This document shows positions 26,731 to 34,688 of a DNA stretch of 64,000 bases, piece by piece. Source of the DNA: Clostridium sp. OS1-26 (GTDB taxonomy: Bacteria > Bacillota > Clostridia > Clostridiales > Clostridiaceae); NCBI RefSeq assembly GCF_030915445.1, contig NZ_CP133264.1, positions 4,497,208-4,561,207 on the forward strand, given 5' to 3'. The notes beneath the pieces were generated by a model. That model did not search any database. It was not told the origin of the DNA and worked only from the letters and a program-made list of their open reading frames with translations. Made by a program: the position numbers and the translations under genes. Every line of letters starts with the position of its first letter. Within the stretch, counting starts at the first letter, position 1.

Positions 26731-27527
26731 CTAGCAATTCCCCCTTTCAACTTATCAGTAAGTAGCTTCACTACGTCATCGACGTTACCTTTTAGTAATT
26801 CTCCACCAGATCTTTGAGGAGGCGGAAATATACGTCGAACTGAAGTTGGAGAACCTTTAAGTCCTAACTGATTCATATCTGCATTAAAGGCATTAATTCC
26901 CCAAACTGTTGATTTATAACGAGCTGCTCTAATCATGTTTGGTAATGAAGAATAACTTAAATCATTTATATCTTTTTCTACTGTAATTAAGCATGGAAGT
27001 TTTGATTCAACAACTTCATATCCATTATCAATTTTTCTGTGTACCATAACAGTATTATTTTTTAAATTTAAATGTTTTATATTTTCAACATAGGTTAACT
27101 GCGGTATTCCAAGTCTAGATGCAATGCCTGGTCCAACCTGAGCAGTATCTCCATCTATAGCCTGCTTTCCACAAAACACTAAGTCAATAGGCTCCTTTTT
27201 CATTATTTTTTTTATTCCCATTGCGAGTATATAACTTGTAGATAAGGTGTCAGAACCAGCAAAAGCTCTATCTGAAAGAAGATACCCTTCATCAGCTCCC
27301 ATTTCAATACACTTTTTAATTACTTCTTCTGCTTGAGGTGGTCCCATTGAAATAATAGAAACCTTACCGCCAAACTTATTTTTAATCTTCACAGCTTCCT
27401 CTACTGCATGTGCATCATAAGGGTTAATAATTGTAGGTGCACTTGATCTATCTAATGTATTTGTTTTGGGGTCCATTTTAATTTCTGTAGTATCTGGTAC
27501 TTGTTTTACACAAACTAAAATATGCAA
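26718..27527 (-). CDS. fixA: Electron transfer flavoprotein beta subunit (FixA)
   Basis: A 269-residue EtfB. It opens with 'ILVCVKQVPDT' and carries the Etf-beta signature region near 'VESKLPCLITVEKDINDL' together with 'FCGKQAIDGDTAQVGP', all typical. In bifurcating forms this subunit binds NADH at the bifurcating FAD. The start codon is TTG (27527), with GGAG about 11 bases upstream; this is the first gene of the etf-fix operon, behind a regulon promoter. Confidence 0.93.
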   Translation of the reverse strand: MHILVCVKQVPDTTEIKMDPKTNTLDRSSAPTIINPYDAHAVEEAVKIKNKFGGKVSIISMGPPQAEEVIKKCIEMGADEGYLLSDRAFAGSDTLSTSYILAMGIKKIMKKEPIDLVFCGKQAIDGDTAQVGPGIASRLGIPQLTYVENIKHLNLKNNTVMVHRKIDNGYEVVESKLPCLITVEKDINDLSYSSLPNMIRAARYKSTVWGINAFNADMNQLGLKGSPTSVRRIFPPPQRSGGELLKGNVDDVVKLLTDKLKGGIARWQL

Positions 27528-27613
27528 GTATACAACAACTCCTTCTCTTCTAACACTTTTTTAATTTCAACTTATACTGAAGTATAAAATTTACACCAAC
27601 TATTTACAGCTTT

Positions 27614-27650
27614 ATTATATAAATCTGATATGAAGATAAAATGAAGATTT
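27614..27650 (-). promoter_or_regulatory. Regulon promoter of the etf-fix operon
   Basis: Half-sites AAATCTTCATT (27650-27640) and TTATCTTCATA (27639-27629), 9 bp, then TATAAT (27619-27614). Confidence 0.9.
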
Positions 27651-27693
27651 ACTTAATTTTAAAAATTAAATAAATCTTCATTTTATCTTCATA
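27629..27693. repeat. Perfect 23-bp inverted repeat built from two operator pairs
   Basis: The operator of the etf-fix promoter (27629-27651) reappears as an exact inverted copy at 27671-27693, separated by an AT-rich spacer that is itself partly palindromic. The plus-oriented copy has no -10 at the fixed distance (27703-27708 is all T), so it looks like an extra binding site rather than a promoter. Confidence 0.85.
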
Positions 27694-27716
27694 AGTGACT
27701 TATTTTTTAATCATGT

Positions 27717-27753
27717 CTTTCTTTATAAAATCTTCATATCACTTTACTATACT
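27717..27753 (+). promoter_or_regulatory. Regulon promoter of the 243-residue unknown gene
   Basis: Half-sites CTTTCTTTATA (27717-27727) and AAATCTTCATA (27728-27738), 9 bp, then TATACT (27748-27753). The gene starts about 70 bp downstream. Confidence 0.8.
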
Positions 27754-27828
27754 AGACTCATAATGAATTTTAAAAATATTAAATAGTAATTCTATTTATT
27801 TTAGATAGCTTAAATTACGATTATCCTT

Positions 27829-28560
27829 ATGCAACTTACATTTAACACTATAAAACTTTTAAACCAATATCAATTTGGGAGGGAAAATTTATATGAAAAT
27901 CCTTCTACTTTTTTCTCTAGCAGACTGTCAAACGCTTTTCCTGATGTGAAAGGACTTAAATGGTTTAATAATCCTAAAGAAGCAGTAGAAAGACTGAAAA
28001 TTTTCTTAAAAGATCCGATTTCCTTTAGGGCTGACGGCAGACATTGTTGCGAACTAATTTGTGCTCTCCATGGAGATAATTATTTTAGTATTCAAGACTT
28101 TGAGGTTATAAATGACTCTAAAATTTTAATTGGATTCGATGAACTGGAGATAGATAAAATTGCAGTTTTCTCGACTGCTTCATATGAAAGGAATTTTATT
28201 TATATAGAGGCAAAGCCAGAGGAACCAACAGGACTTTATAGAATAACACATGAAGAAATAACTAAAAAAATCAATAAGTCTGTATATATGTCAGAAGAAT
28301 ATGCACTGCTTGATGGTGCAATAATCACAAAAGCTGAATATGATGAGGGGACTGCAGTTATAAATGGAAACCTAGTAGATGCAACCAATTCACAATTAAG
28401 GATACGTTATTTAAGTAAATATAATTTTATAATTTCATCCATAAATTCTCTGTATAACTTAAATGACTATAATAAGATATCTGAAAAATATTTAGATGGA
28501 ATATCAATTGGGACTCATACTCTTAATGAATTTATAAGTGAATTAAATAAACTTAGTTAA
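27829..28560 (+). CDS. Protein of unknown function in the regulon (243 aa)
   Basis: I do not recognise this family. The protein appears soluble, with no signal peptide or membrane helix, mixed alpha/beta, and acidic. Features worth noting are 'FPDVKGLKWFNNPKEAVERL', a His-Cys-Cys pair ('GRHCCEL') and a third Cys two turns on ('ICALHGD'), which could bind a metal. It is transcribed divergently from etf-fix from its own regulon promoter. The ATG at 27829 lacks a good ribosome site; a GGGAGGG at 27876-27882 is followed by an ATG in another frame that closes after 19 codons, so I keep the long frame. Confidence 0.7.
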   Translation: MQLTFNTIKLLNQYQFGRENLYENPSTFFSSRLSNAFPDVKGLKWFNNPKEAVERLKIFLKDPISFRADGRHCCELICALHGDNYFSIQDFEVINDSKILIGFDELEIDKIAVFSTASYERNFIYIEAKPEEPTGLYRITHEEITKKINKSVYMSEEYALLDGAIITKAEYDEGTAVINGNLVDATNSQLRIRYLSKYNFIISSINSLYNLNDYNKISEKYLDGISIGTHTLNEFISELNKLS

Positions 28561-28674
28561 GCTCAATTAATAATATAAACTTTAAGATTACGTACTTATT
28601 TAACGCATCATCTAGTTTAGTCAAAATAATATTTTTTTCTATTTCTTCTTGACTATATTTGTCTTATTGAAAAT

Positions 28675-28805
28675 TTATTTTCTATCTAATGCTCCCGCTT
28701 TCCACGCATACCATAAACCAATTACTAAAATTACAATAAATTAAATTTTACTCATCGGCATAAGCTTTTTTCTTCCATTTGCTTAGCAAGTAGTTTACTT
28801 TGTTA
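28675..28805 (-). pseudogene. Scrap of a membrane-protein gene pair
   Basis: Two readable minus-strand pieces without starts: one ending 'LLSKWKKKAYADE' (stop 28750-28748), followed by one reading 'LVIGLWYAWKAGALDRK' (stop 28677-28675). The second resembles the C-terminal end of small membrane subunits such as NuoA or CcoS, but it is too short to decide. The rest of 28561-28810 shows nothing. Confidence 0.35.
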
Positions 28806-28810
28806 CACAA

Positions 28811-28853
28811 TAAAATCACAACCTGACCTTTATAAGTCAGGCTGTGATTTTTT
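28811..28853. terminator. Bidirectional terminator before the exported copper oxidase
   Basis: AAAATCACAACCTGAC (28812-28827) pairs with GTCAGGCTGTGATTTT (28836-28851) with one mismatch; T tracts follow on both strands. It separates convergent transcripts. Confidence 0.9.
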
Positions 28854-28880
28854 ATAGAATTATTTCTCTATGATATTTAT

Positions 28881-30362
28881 CTACTCTACTTCAAATTGTC
28901 CCATCATACCTGCATCTTCATGCTCCAGAACATGACAATGATACATAAACAGTCCCTTTTTAGTAAACTTAACAATTATCCTAACATTTTCATTAGGATG
29001 CACTAGCACAGTATCCTTCCAGCCTCTTTCATTTGCAGGTGGTTCCTGTCCATTTCTAGATAACACTTGGAATTGTACTCCATGAATATGGAAAGGATGG
29101 CTCATTCCCCCCATCATATCTTTTGGATTTGTAATTTCCCATATTTCAGTATCATCAAGTTTAACTTTCTCATCAATTCTATTCATATCCATCTTCTTTC
29201 CATTAATGGAAACCATGTTTCCCATGCCTTCAAGATTAAATTTTCTTACTGTTTTAGCAGAGGATTCAGGTAGTTTTGTTATATCCGTTAAATGCTGTGG
29301 AATTTTAGTAGTATCTTCCCCATCCTCTTTTACATTAAAATTTAATATATTAAAATTTCCACCAGTTAGAGATACCGTTGTTCCTTTTTCATATTTTGAA
29401 AAGTCCACTATTATTTCCGCTCTCTCTCCTGGACCTAATTCTAACTTATTCATTTTTACTGGTGTTCCTAGAAAACCTCCATCTGATGCAATCTGTTCAA
29501 ATTCATCACCATTACTTAACTGAAGTGAATATATTCGTGCATTAGAACCATTTACGAGTCTAAATCTCATTTTAACTCTTTTTACATCTAAATATGGTTT
29601 TATTGCTCCATTAACTAATATTGTATTCCCTAAAGCACCATCCATCATCTGTGCTCCACCATAGGAAAGATTTCCCTTACTGTCAAACATCCTATCTTGT
29701 ATAATTAAAGGTATATCATTCACTCCATAGTCTTTAGGTATATTTAAGCTTTTAGACACCTCATCCTCTACATATAATAGTCCTGCAAGGCCCCTATACA
29801 CTTGTTCACCAGTTTTACCATCTAAGTGTGGATGAAACCATAAAGTTGAAGCTGGTTGATTAACTGTAAAGTCAACATTCCATTTGCCTCCTGACGGTAT
29901 AGGCTGGTGAGGCCCCCCATCAATTTTGCCATCTATATTCAGTCCATGCCAATGAACAGTAGTAGACTCTTTTAAATTATTATTTACATAGATATTAACT
30001 TCTTCTCCTTTATTTACACGAATGACTGGTCCAAGAAAGTTCCCATTATATCCATAGGTCTCTGTGCTATTTCCATTTATAAAAGCTGTAGTACCTTGCT
30101 GTGCAGTAAGCGTAAAATCTGCTACCCTAGAATCAGGATTTTTATCTTCCAACAGCTTTGGAATAGGTAGCATAGTGCTCTGCTCCTGTGTATTTGAATT
30201 GTTATTTGATTTCATTGGATCCATTCCTTCCATATGACTAGCCATAGAGCTGTTCATACCAACTTTAATTCCTATAGTTTTTGTTATGACTGTATATCCA
30301 ACTGCTCCTACTATACTCACAACAACTGCTATATAAACCCATTTTAATCTTTTCTTGTTCAT
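28881..30362 (-). CDS. Exported/membrane-anchored multicopper oxidase (CueO/CotA-like)
   Basis: A 493-residue three-domain multicopper oxidase. An N-terminal membrane helix (about 8-28) is followed by a Met-rich linker (Met36, 40, 44, 47, 50). Copper ligands: 'HWHG' (His137, His139), 'FHPH' (His177, His179), 'HPFHIHG' (His422, His425, His427) and 'HCHVLEHEDAGMM' (His475, Cys476, His477, His481, axial Met486). All four copper centres look complete, so it should reduce O2 to water outside the membrane while oxidising Cu(I), Fe(II), Mn(II) or phenols. The Met-rich linker favours copper. It has its own regulon promoter. Confidence 0.93.
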   Translation of the reverse strand: MNKKRLKWVYIAVVVSIVGAVGYTVITKTIGIKVGMNSSMASHMEGMDPMKSNNNSNTQEQSTMLPIPKLLEDKNPDSRVADFTLTAQQGTTAFINGNSTETYGYNGNFLGPVIRVNKGEEVNIYVNNNLKESTTVHWHGLNIDGKIDGGPHQPIPSGGKWNVDFTVNQPASTLWFHPHLDGKTGEQVYRGLAGLLYVEDEVSKSLNIPKDYGVNDIPLIIQDRMFDSKGNLSYGGAQMMDGALGNTILVNGAIKPYLDVKRVKMRFRLVNGSNARIYSLQLSNGDEFEQIASDGGFLGTPVKMNKLELGPGERAEIIVDFSKYEKGTTVSLTGGNFNILNFNVKEDGEDTTKIPQHLTDITKLPESSAKTVRKFNLEGMGNMVSINGKKMDMNRIDEKVKLDDTEIWEITNPKDMMGGMSHPFHIHGVQFQVLSRNGQEPPANERGWKDTVLVHPNENVRIIVKFTKKGLFMYHCHVLEHEDAGMMGQFEVE

Positions 30363-30428
30363 ATTTACTCCTCCAATATATACATATAATCATTATATTA
30401 TTATTATATAATAATTTTTATTAATTAA

Positions 30429-30465
30429 ATTATATAATTAGATTATGAAGAAAATATGAAGATAG
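30429..30465 (-). promoter_or_regulatory. Regulon promoter of the exported copper oxidase
   Basis: Half-sites CTATCTTCATA (30465-30455) and TTTTCTTCATA (30454-30444), 9 bp, then TATAAT (30434-30429). Confidence 0.9.
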
Positions 30466-30516
30466 CAAAAAACGAAGCATAGTAATCATTACAATGGGAA
30501 TCTTAAGATTTTTTCT

Positions 30517-30636
30517 CTAACTTCTTAGTACTTCCATCCCATCTGCTTTTGGCATCTTAAGGTCTAGTAATATTAAATCTAAATCATTATTTAGGATTAT
30601 ATCAATAGCTTCTAAACCATCAGATGCTGTACTTAT
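30517..30636 (-). pseudogene. Fragment of a response-regulator receiver domain
   Basis: About 39 codons read 'STASDGLEAIDIILNN' then 'LILLDLKMPKADGMEVL' before a stop; this is the middle of a receiver domain with its phosphorylatable Asp. Both ends are missing. The upstream edge meets the insertion-sequence remnant at 30640, which probably truncated the gene. Confidence 0.65.
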
Positions 30637-30639
30637 TTA

Positions 30640-30735
30640 TAAAAAGCAATATAAAACCCCTTTGTGTTGTGGTTTCTCATAAAATCCATTAAAACACAAA
30701 GAGGTTTCTTATTTTATTATTAAATTTTAACCTGA
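30640..30735 (-). mobile_element. Terminal remnant of an IS4-type element
   Basis: The stretch with TTTGTGTT, a spacer, AAAACACAAAGAGG and then TATTAAATTTTAA closely parallels 61794-61885, the upstream end of the intact insertion sequence, including the inverted TTGTGTTT/AAACACAA arms. No transposase is left. It is related to, but not identical with, the intact copy. Confidence 0.65.
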
Positions 30736-30762
30736 CCAACTTGCCGTAAGTCATACATTCGC

Positions 30763-30813
30763 AGCTCTAAAATTCAGATGGGGTAAAAGAATCTCCATCT
30801 GAATTTTAGAGCT
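30763..30813. repeat. Perfect 19-bp inverted repeat after menA
   Basis: AGCTCTAAAATTCAGATGG (30763-30781) and its exact complement (30795-30813) enclose a 13-base loop. It lies 50 bp beyond the menA stop and could end the men transcript, although no T run follows on the minus strand. Confidence 0.7.
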
Positions 30814-30863
30814 TGCTTCAATCCTACGTCTTTACTAGAGTAGTTTTTTCTTAAAAACTACCA

Positions 30864-31760
30864 TTAACCTATCTTAAATATAATTGATATTAATAGTCCA
30901 ATAATCACCGCTAAGTGATACTTTATTCCAATCTGCCCTATTAGTCCCATTGTCCTGCCTTTTGTGTAAATACTTTTACCATAGGATAAAAAATTAGGAA
31001 TTGACTTATAGGGAAACAATAAAATTACAGCTACTACCACTACAATAGGATAAATGCCCATTACCAGTAAAATAAATGTCAATATTAGTAGCATAGTTAC
31101 ATTAAAAGCCCAAAGCTTTTCAGAATTTTTGATTCCTATCAGTATAGGTAATGTCTTTCTACCAACTTTTCTATCTTCTTCTATATCACTCAAATTATTA
31201 GACAGTAATATGGTACCAATAAATACTGCAGTAGGAACTGCTACAAACAAAGTATTTAGATTAAATATACCAGAATGAATATAAATCACAGTTGTTGTTA
31301 TACCAATACCCATGGTTATTCCAGATACAACTTCACCTATTGGGGTATATGAAATAGGTAAAGGTCCACAAGCATATAAAATTGAAATAATTTCACCAAT
31401 AACAGCAACAATTAAAATGTAATAGCTTGTTTGGCTGGCTATATAAATACCAATTATAAATGCAATCAATTGATATATGAATATAATAAACAAAACTTGT
31501 TTAGGAGTAGTTTCTCCACTCACTAAAGCTTTTTCTTTTTTCTTCTCTTTACTATCCGCTCCACGTTTAAAATCAAAATAATCATTGATCATATTAGTTG
31601 CACTTTGAATCAATATCATGGCAACAGATAATAATATAAGATAAATAATATTTAACTTTCCAAAAGCATACCTTGAATAAATTGAACCTAAAATTACAGG
31701 AACAATTCCTGCAACAAGAGTTTTTATATCCATAAGCTTTATTATTGTCTGAAAATTCAT
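30864..31760 (-). CDS. menA: 1,4-dihydroxy-2-naphthoate polyprenyltransferase
   Basis: A polytopic membrane prenyltransferase of the UbiA family, 298 residues with about eight helices. It attaches the polyprenyl chain to dihydroxynaphthoate, giving demethylmenaquinone. Both Asp-rich motifs are visible: 'NMINDYFDFKRGADS' and 'NNLSDIEEDRKVGRKTL'. It is the last gene of the men operon, 35 bp after the thioesterase gene. The prenyl donor would come from the synthase at 45738. Confidence 0.93.
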   Translation of the reverse strand: MNFQTIIKLMDIKTLVAGIVPVILGSIYSRYAFGKLNIIYLILLSVAMILIQSATNMINDYFDFKRGADSKEKKKEKALVSGETTPKQVLFIIFIYQLIAFIIGIYIASQTSYYILIVAVIGEIISILYACGPLPISYTPIGEVVSGITMGIGITTTVIYIHSGIFNLNTLFVAVPTAVFIGTILLSNNLSDIEEDRKVGRKTLPILIGIKNSEKLWAFNVTMLLILTFILLVMGIYPIVVVVAVILLFPYKSIPNFLSYGKSIYTKGRTMGLIGQIGIKYHLAVIIGLLISIIFKIG

Positions 31761-31795
31761 TTTCCACCTCTAATTACTCAAGCAACTATGTTTAG

Positions 31796-32173
31796 CTAGT
31801 CTTTATTTAACTTGATAATAGCATTTGTAACTGTTACATATGAAATCAATACATTATTTTCATCAAACATTTCAATACTCCAAACATGCGATGTGCTTCC
31901 CTTATGCATAAGTTTTCCTTTTGCTATAATGTAACCCTCTATTTTCTTAGATTTCATATGATTTGCAGTGATGCTTTGACCTACTGCTGTTTGCTCCTTG
32001 CCTATTTTTTCATTTGAAGCATAACCTGCAATAGTTTCTCCAAAGGCTATTGTGGCGCCTCCATGCAAATAACCAAAGGTTTGATCGTGAAATTGTGTTA
32101 AGTTCATTTTAGCTTCAAGATTATTATCATATACATGAATATATTCAATATTTAAACACTCTATTAAATTCAT
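31796..32173 (-). CDS. Hotdog-fold thioesterase, probable DHNA-CoA thioesterase
   Basis: A 125-residue PaaI-type hotdog protein. The active-site region 'HGGATIAFGETIAGYAS' has the catalytic acidic residue on the central helix. Its place between menC and menA predicts hydrolysis of 1,4-dihydroxy-2-naphthoyl-CoA, the one menaquinone step not covered by the classical men genes. I start at ATG 32173, just past the menC stop, preceded by GGTG; an ATG four codons upstream overlaps menC. Confidence 0.85.
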   Translation of the reverse strand: MNLIECLNIEYIHVYDNNLEAKMNLTQFHDQTFGYLHGGATIAFGETIAGYASNEKIGKEQTAVGQSITANHMKSKKIEGYIIAKGKLMHKGSTSHVWSIEMFDENNVLISYVTVTNAIIKLNKD

Positions 32174-32174
32174 A

Positions 32175-33284
32175 CTAATCACCATCTATTTTAATATAGT
32201 CAATTGTAAAGCTCTTTAATGTATTTTCATCAATCTCTACCCCTAAACCACAGCCTTTTGGTATTTTAATTATTCCCTTTTCAGCTATGATTTCTGGTTT
32301 AATTATATCTTCTTTAAAGTAACGATTTGTTGATGATAAATCTCCAGGGATATATGTATCTTTTAAACTTGCTAAATGAACATGCAGTATTTTAGAAATA
32401 CCACTTTCAAGCATACTTCCTATCCAATACTGAATATTATTTTTTCTGCATAAATCAATCATTTGCTTTGCATAATAAATTCCACCAATGCGGCCTATTT
32501 TTATATTTAATACTTTAAAAGCTTCTAATTCAATTGCTGTTTTTAACTCATCAATTGTTTGAATGCTTTCATCTAAACATATAGGCGTTTGCATTTCTTT
32601 TTGAAGCTTTTGATATACTAAAAAGTCTACTGAATCTAACGGTTCTTCTATACAAAGTAATTCCAGTGCATCTAATCTACTTAACTCTTTAATTTGCTCA
32701 ATACCATAACTTTTGTTTGCATCTACCAATAATTTAATATTAGGATACTTTTCTCTAATAGCCTCTAACTTTACAAACCCATCACCTAGTTTAATTTTTA
32801 TTTTAAAACGAGTATATCCTTCTTTTTGGTATTGATCAATTGCTTTGATAAGATTGGGAATATCTTGATCTCCTAATACAACTCCTGCATATATCTTATT
32901 GTTAGTTTCTTCATTAAATACAATATCCATAATAGATTGTTTCTGTCGTTTAGCATACAAATCTACCAAGGCATTTTCTAATCCGGCAAGTGCCATTGGA
33001 TATGATAAATCTATCCATTTGTGTATATCAAATGGGTGATTAATATTTTTATGAATTATCTTTGGAATATACGTATTTATTAACATAAATTTAGAGTCTA
33101 TCAACGTTTCATTTGTGTAAAATGGTTCATTAAATGCAACTACTTCACCATAACCTTTAGTTCCAAGTTCATCAATCGCTTTAATTATAATTGTCTCTCG
33201 ATGTTTTAAGCTAGTCTGTGATGTTTTAAATGTGAAATTTAAAGGCATTTTAACATGGAAAAGTTCTATTCTTTCTATCCTCAT
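32175..33284 (-). CDS. menC: o-Succinylbenzoate synthase
   Basis: A 369-residue enolase-superfamily enzyme that dehydrates SHCHC to o-succinylbenzoate. Catalytic residues are in place: 'RFKIKIKLG' (KxK), 'LLVDANKSY' (Asp ligand), 'CIEEPLD' (Glu), 'CLDESI' (Asp-Glu) and 'LNIKIGRIGG' (second Lys). Relatives can also racemise N-acyl amino acids, but the men operon context settles the role. It follows menE by about 40 bp. Confidence 0.93.
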   Translation of the reverse strand: MRIERIELFHVKMPLNFTFKTSQTSLKHRETIIIKAIDELGTKGYGEVVAFNEPFYTNETLIDSKFMLINTYIPKIIHKNINHPFDIHKWIDLSYPMALAGLENALVDLYAKRQKQSIMDIVFNEETNNKIYAGVVLGDQDIPNLIKAIDQYQKEGYTRFKIKIKLGDGFVKLEAIREKYPNIKLLVDANKSYGIEQIKELSRLDALELLCIEEPLDSVDFLVYQKLQKEMQTPICLDESIQTIDELKTAIELEAFKVLNIKIGRIGGIYYAKQMIDLCRKNNIQYWIGSMLESGISKILHVHLASLKDTYIPGDLSSTNRYFKEDIIKPEIIAEKGIIKIPKGCGLGVEIDENTLKSFTIDYIKIDGD

Positions 33285-33324
33285 ATAGCCAACCTCTTAT
33301 TTATAGGATTCCATAATGGAACTC

Positions 33325-34656
33325 CTACAAATTCTTTTTTAATATTTTGCCTGATGCATTTTTAGGAAGCTCCTCCAAGTAGATAATCTTTTGTGGAATC
33401 TTATATTTTGCTAGTTTGTTTGAAAGATACTCTAATATTGTATTTTTATCTAATGAAGATACCACATATAGAACAGGAATTTGTCCCCACCTCTCATCTT
33501 TCTTACCAACAACTGCACATTCATGTATTTTAGGATGTGCATATAAAACATTTTCAATTTCTTTAGGATAAATATTTTCACCACCAGATATAATTATATT
33601 TTTGCGGCGGTCAAGTATATATAAAAATCCATCTTCATCTATATAACCTACATCTTCTGTATTAAAATAACCAGAAATTTTTTCTTTTCCTATATATCCG
33701 TCCATTAACATAGGACTTTTAATTAAAACTTCACCTATGCCTTTTTCATCAGGGTTCTCAATTCTAATATCCACTTTCTCAAGTGGCAATCCTACTGAAT
33801 CAATTTTATCTGGATACTCTAATACTGAAAATGTTACAGATTGGCTTGTAGTCTCCGTCATTCCATAGGTCTTATATATAGGAATACTTTTTATTATACT
33901 TTTTTCTACTAGTGCATTAGGAATGAATTCACCACCTACTAATACTACACGTAAATTATGCTTATCAATTCTATCAATAATTCTATTTAACATAGTTGGT
34001 ACAATGGACATCATATTAATTCTATTGTTTCCAATTAGCTCTATTACTTGTTCTTCATCAAATTTTTCTAATATAGTGATGCTCGTTCCATTGTATAAAC
34101 TTCGTATTAATATAGATAATCCACCAATATGGTACATTGGCAATACAACAAGCCAGTTATCTTCATCTGTTACTCCTAGACTTTTTTGTGATGCTACTAC
34201 ATGAGAGTAAAGCTGTTTCCATCTAAGGGGAACTGATTTGAATTCACCGGTTGTAGCACTTGTATTCATGATAGCAGCAATTTTTTCTTTATCAAATTCT
34301 TCTACTAGCTTTATATCTTTCTTTTCATTTTTATAAACTTCACTAAATGATATAAACTTACAATCATAAGAAAATACAACTTTAATGTTTAATGTTTTTA
34401 ATTGTTTTGTTATTTCTTCATCTGTCAAACGTGTATTAAGCATCAATACTTCTTTTTGCAAAAATTGAAGTGCTAAAAAGAAAAGTGCCATATCAACTAA
34501 GTTGTTTGAATAAATGGCAACCCTTCTCTCATTCTTTACATATAGATACAATCTTTTAGCTAAATCTATTACACTCTCATAAACCTCTCTAAAGGTTAAA
34601 TCGTTAATAAACTTTTTATTAGGTATTTCAATGTTCCACTTTTTAAGCCAATTCAT
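33325..34656 (-). CDS. menE: o-Succinylbenzoate-CoA ligase
   Basis: A 443-residue member of the acyl-adenylate family that makes OSB-CoA. The ATP loop is 'MNTSATTGEFKSVPL', the adenylate motif 'YKTYGMTETT', the hinge region 'LDRRKNIIISGGENIYP', and the C-terminal catalytic Lys 'ASGKILKK'. I start at ATG 34656, after GGTGG; a GTG three codons upstream lies in the ribosome site. Slightly shorter than Bacillus MenE but complete. Confidence 0.94.
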   Translation of the reverse strand: MNWLKKWNIEIPNKKFINDLTFREVYESVIDLAKRLYLYVKNERRVAIYSNNLVDMALFFLALQFLQKEVLMLNTRLTDEEITKQLKTLNIKVVFSYDCKFISFSEVYKNEKKDIKLVEEFDKEKIAAIMNTSATTGEFKSVPLRWKQLYSHVVASQKSLGVTDEDNWLVVLPMYHIGGLSILIRSLYNGTSITILEKFDEEQVIELIGNNRINMMSIVPTMLNRIIDRIDKHNLRVVLVGGEFIPNALVEKSIIKSIPIYKTYGMTETTSQSVTFSVLEYPDKIDSVGLPLEKVDIRIENPDEKGIGEVLIKSPMLMDGYIGKEKISGYFNTEDVGYIDEDGFLYILDRRKNIIISGGENIYPKEIENVLYAHPKIHECAVVGKKDERWGQIPVLYVVSSLDKNTILEYLSNKLAKYKIPQKIIYLEELPKNASGKILKKNL

Positions 34657-34688
34657 TTTTACCACCTTAATTAAACGTATTTCTTATT

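Noticed and set aside
27629..27693. The palindrome upstream of etf-fix as a transcription terminator
   Set aside because: The stem is AT-rich, there is no gene ending into it, and its arms are exact operator pairs.
30517..30636. Second response regulator as a rival master of the regulon
   Set aside because: Only 39 codons of a receiver domain remain and no DNA-binding domain exists.
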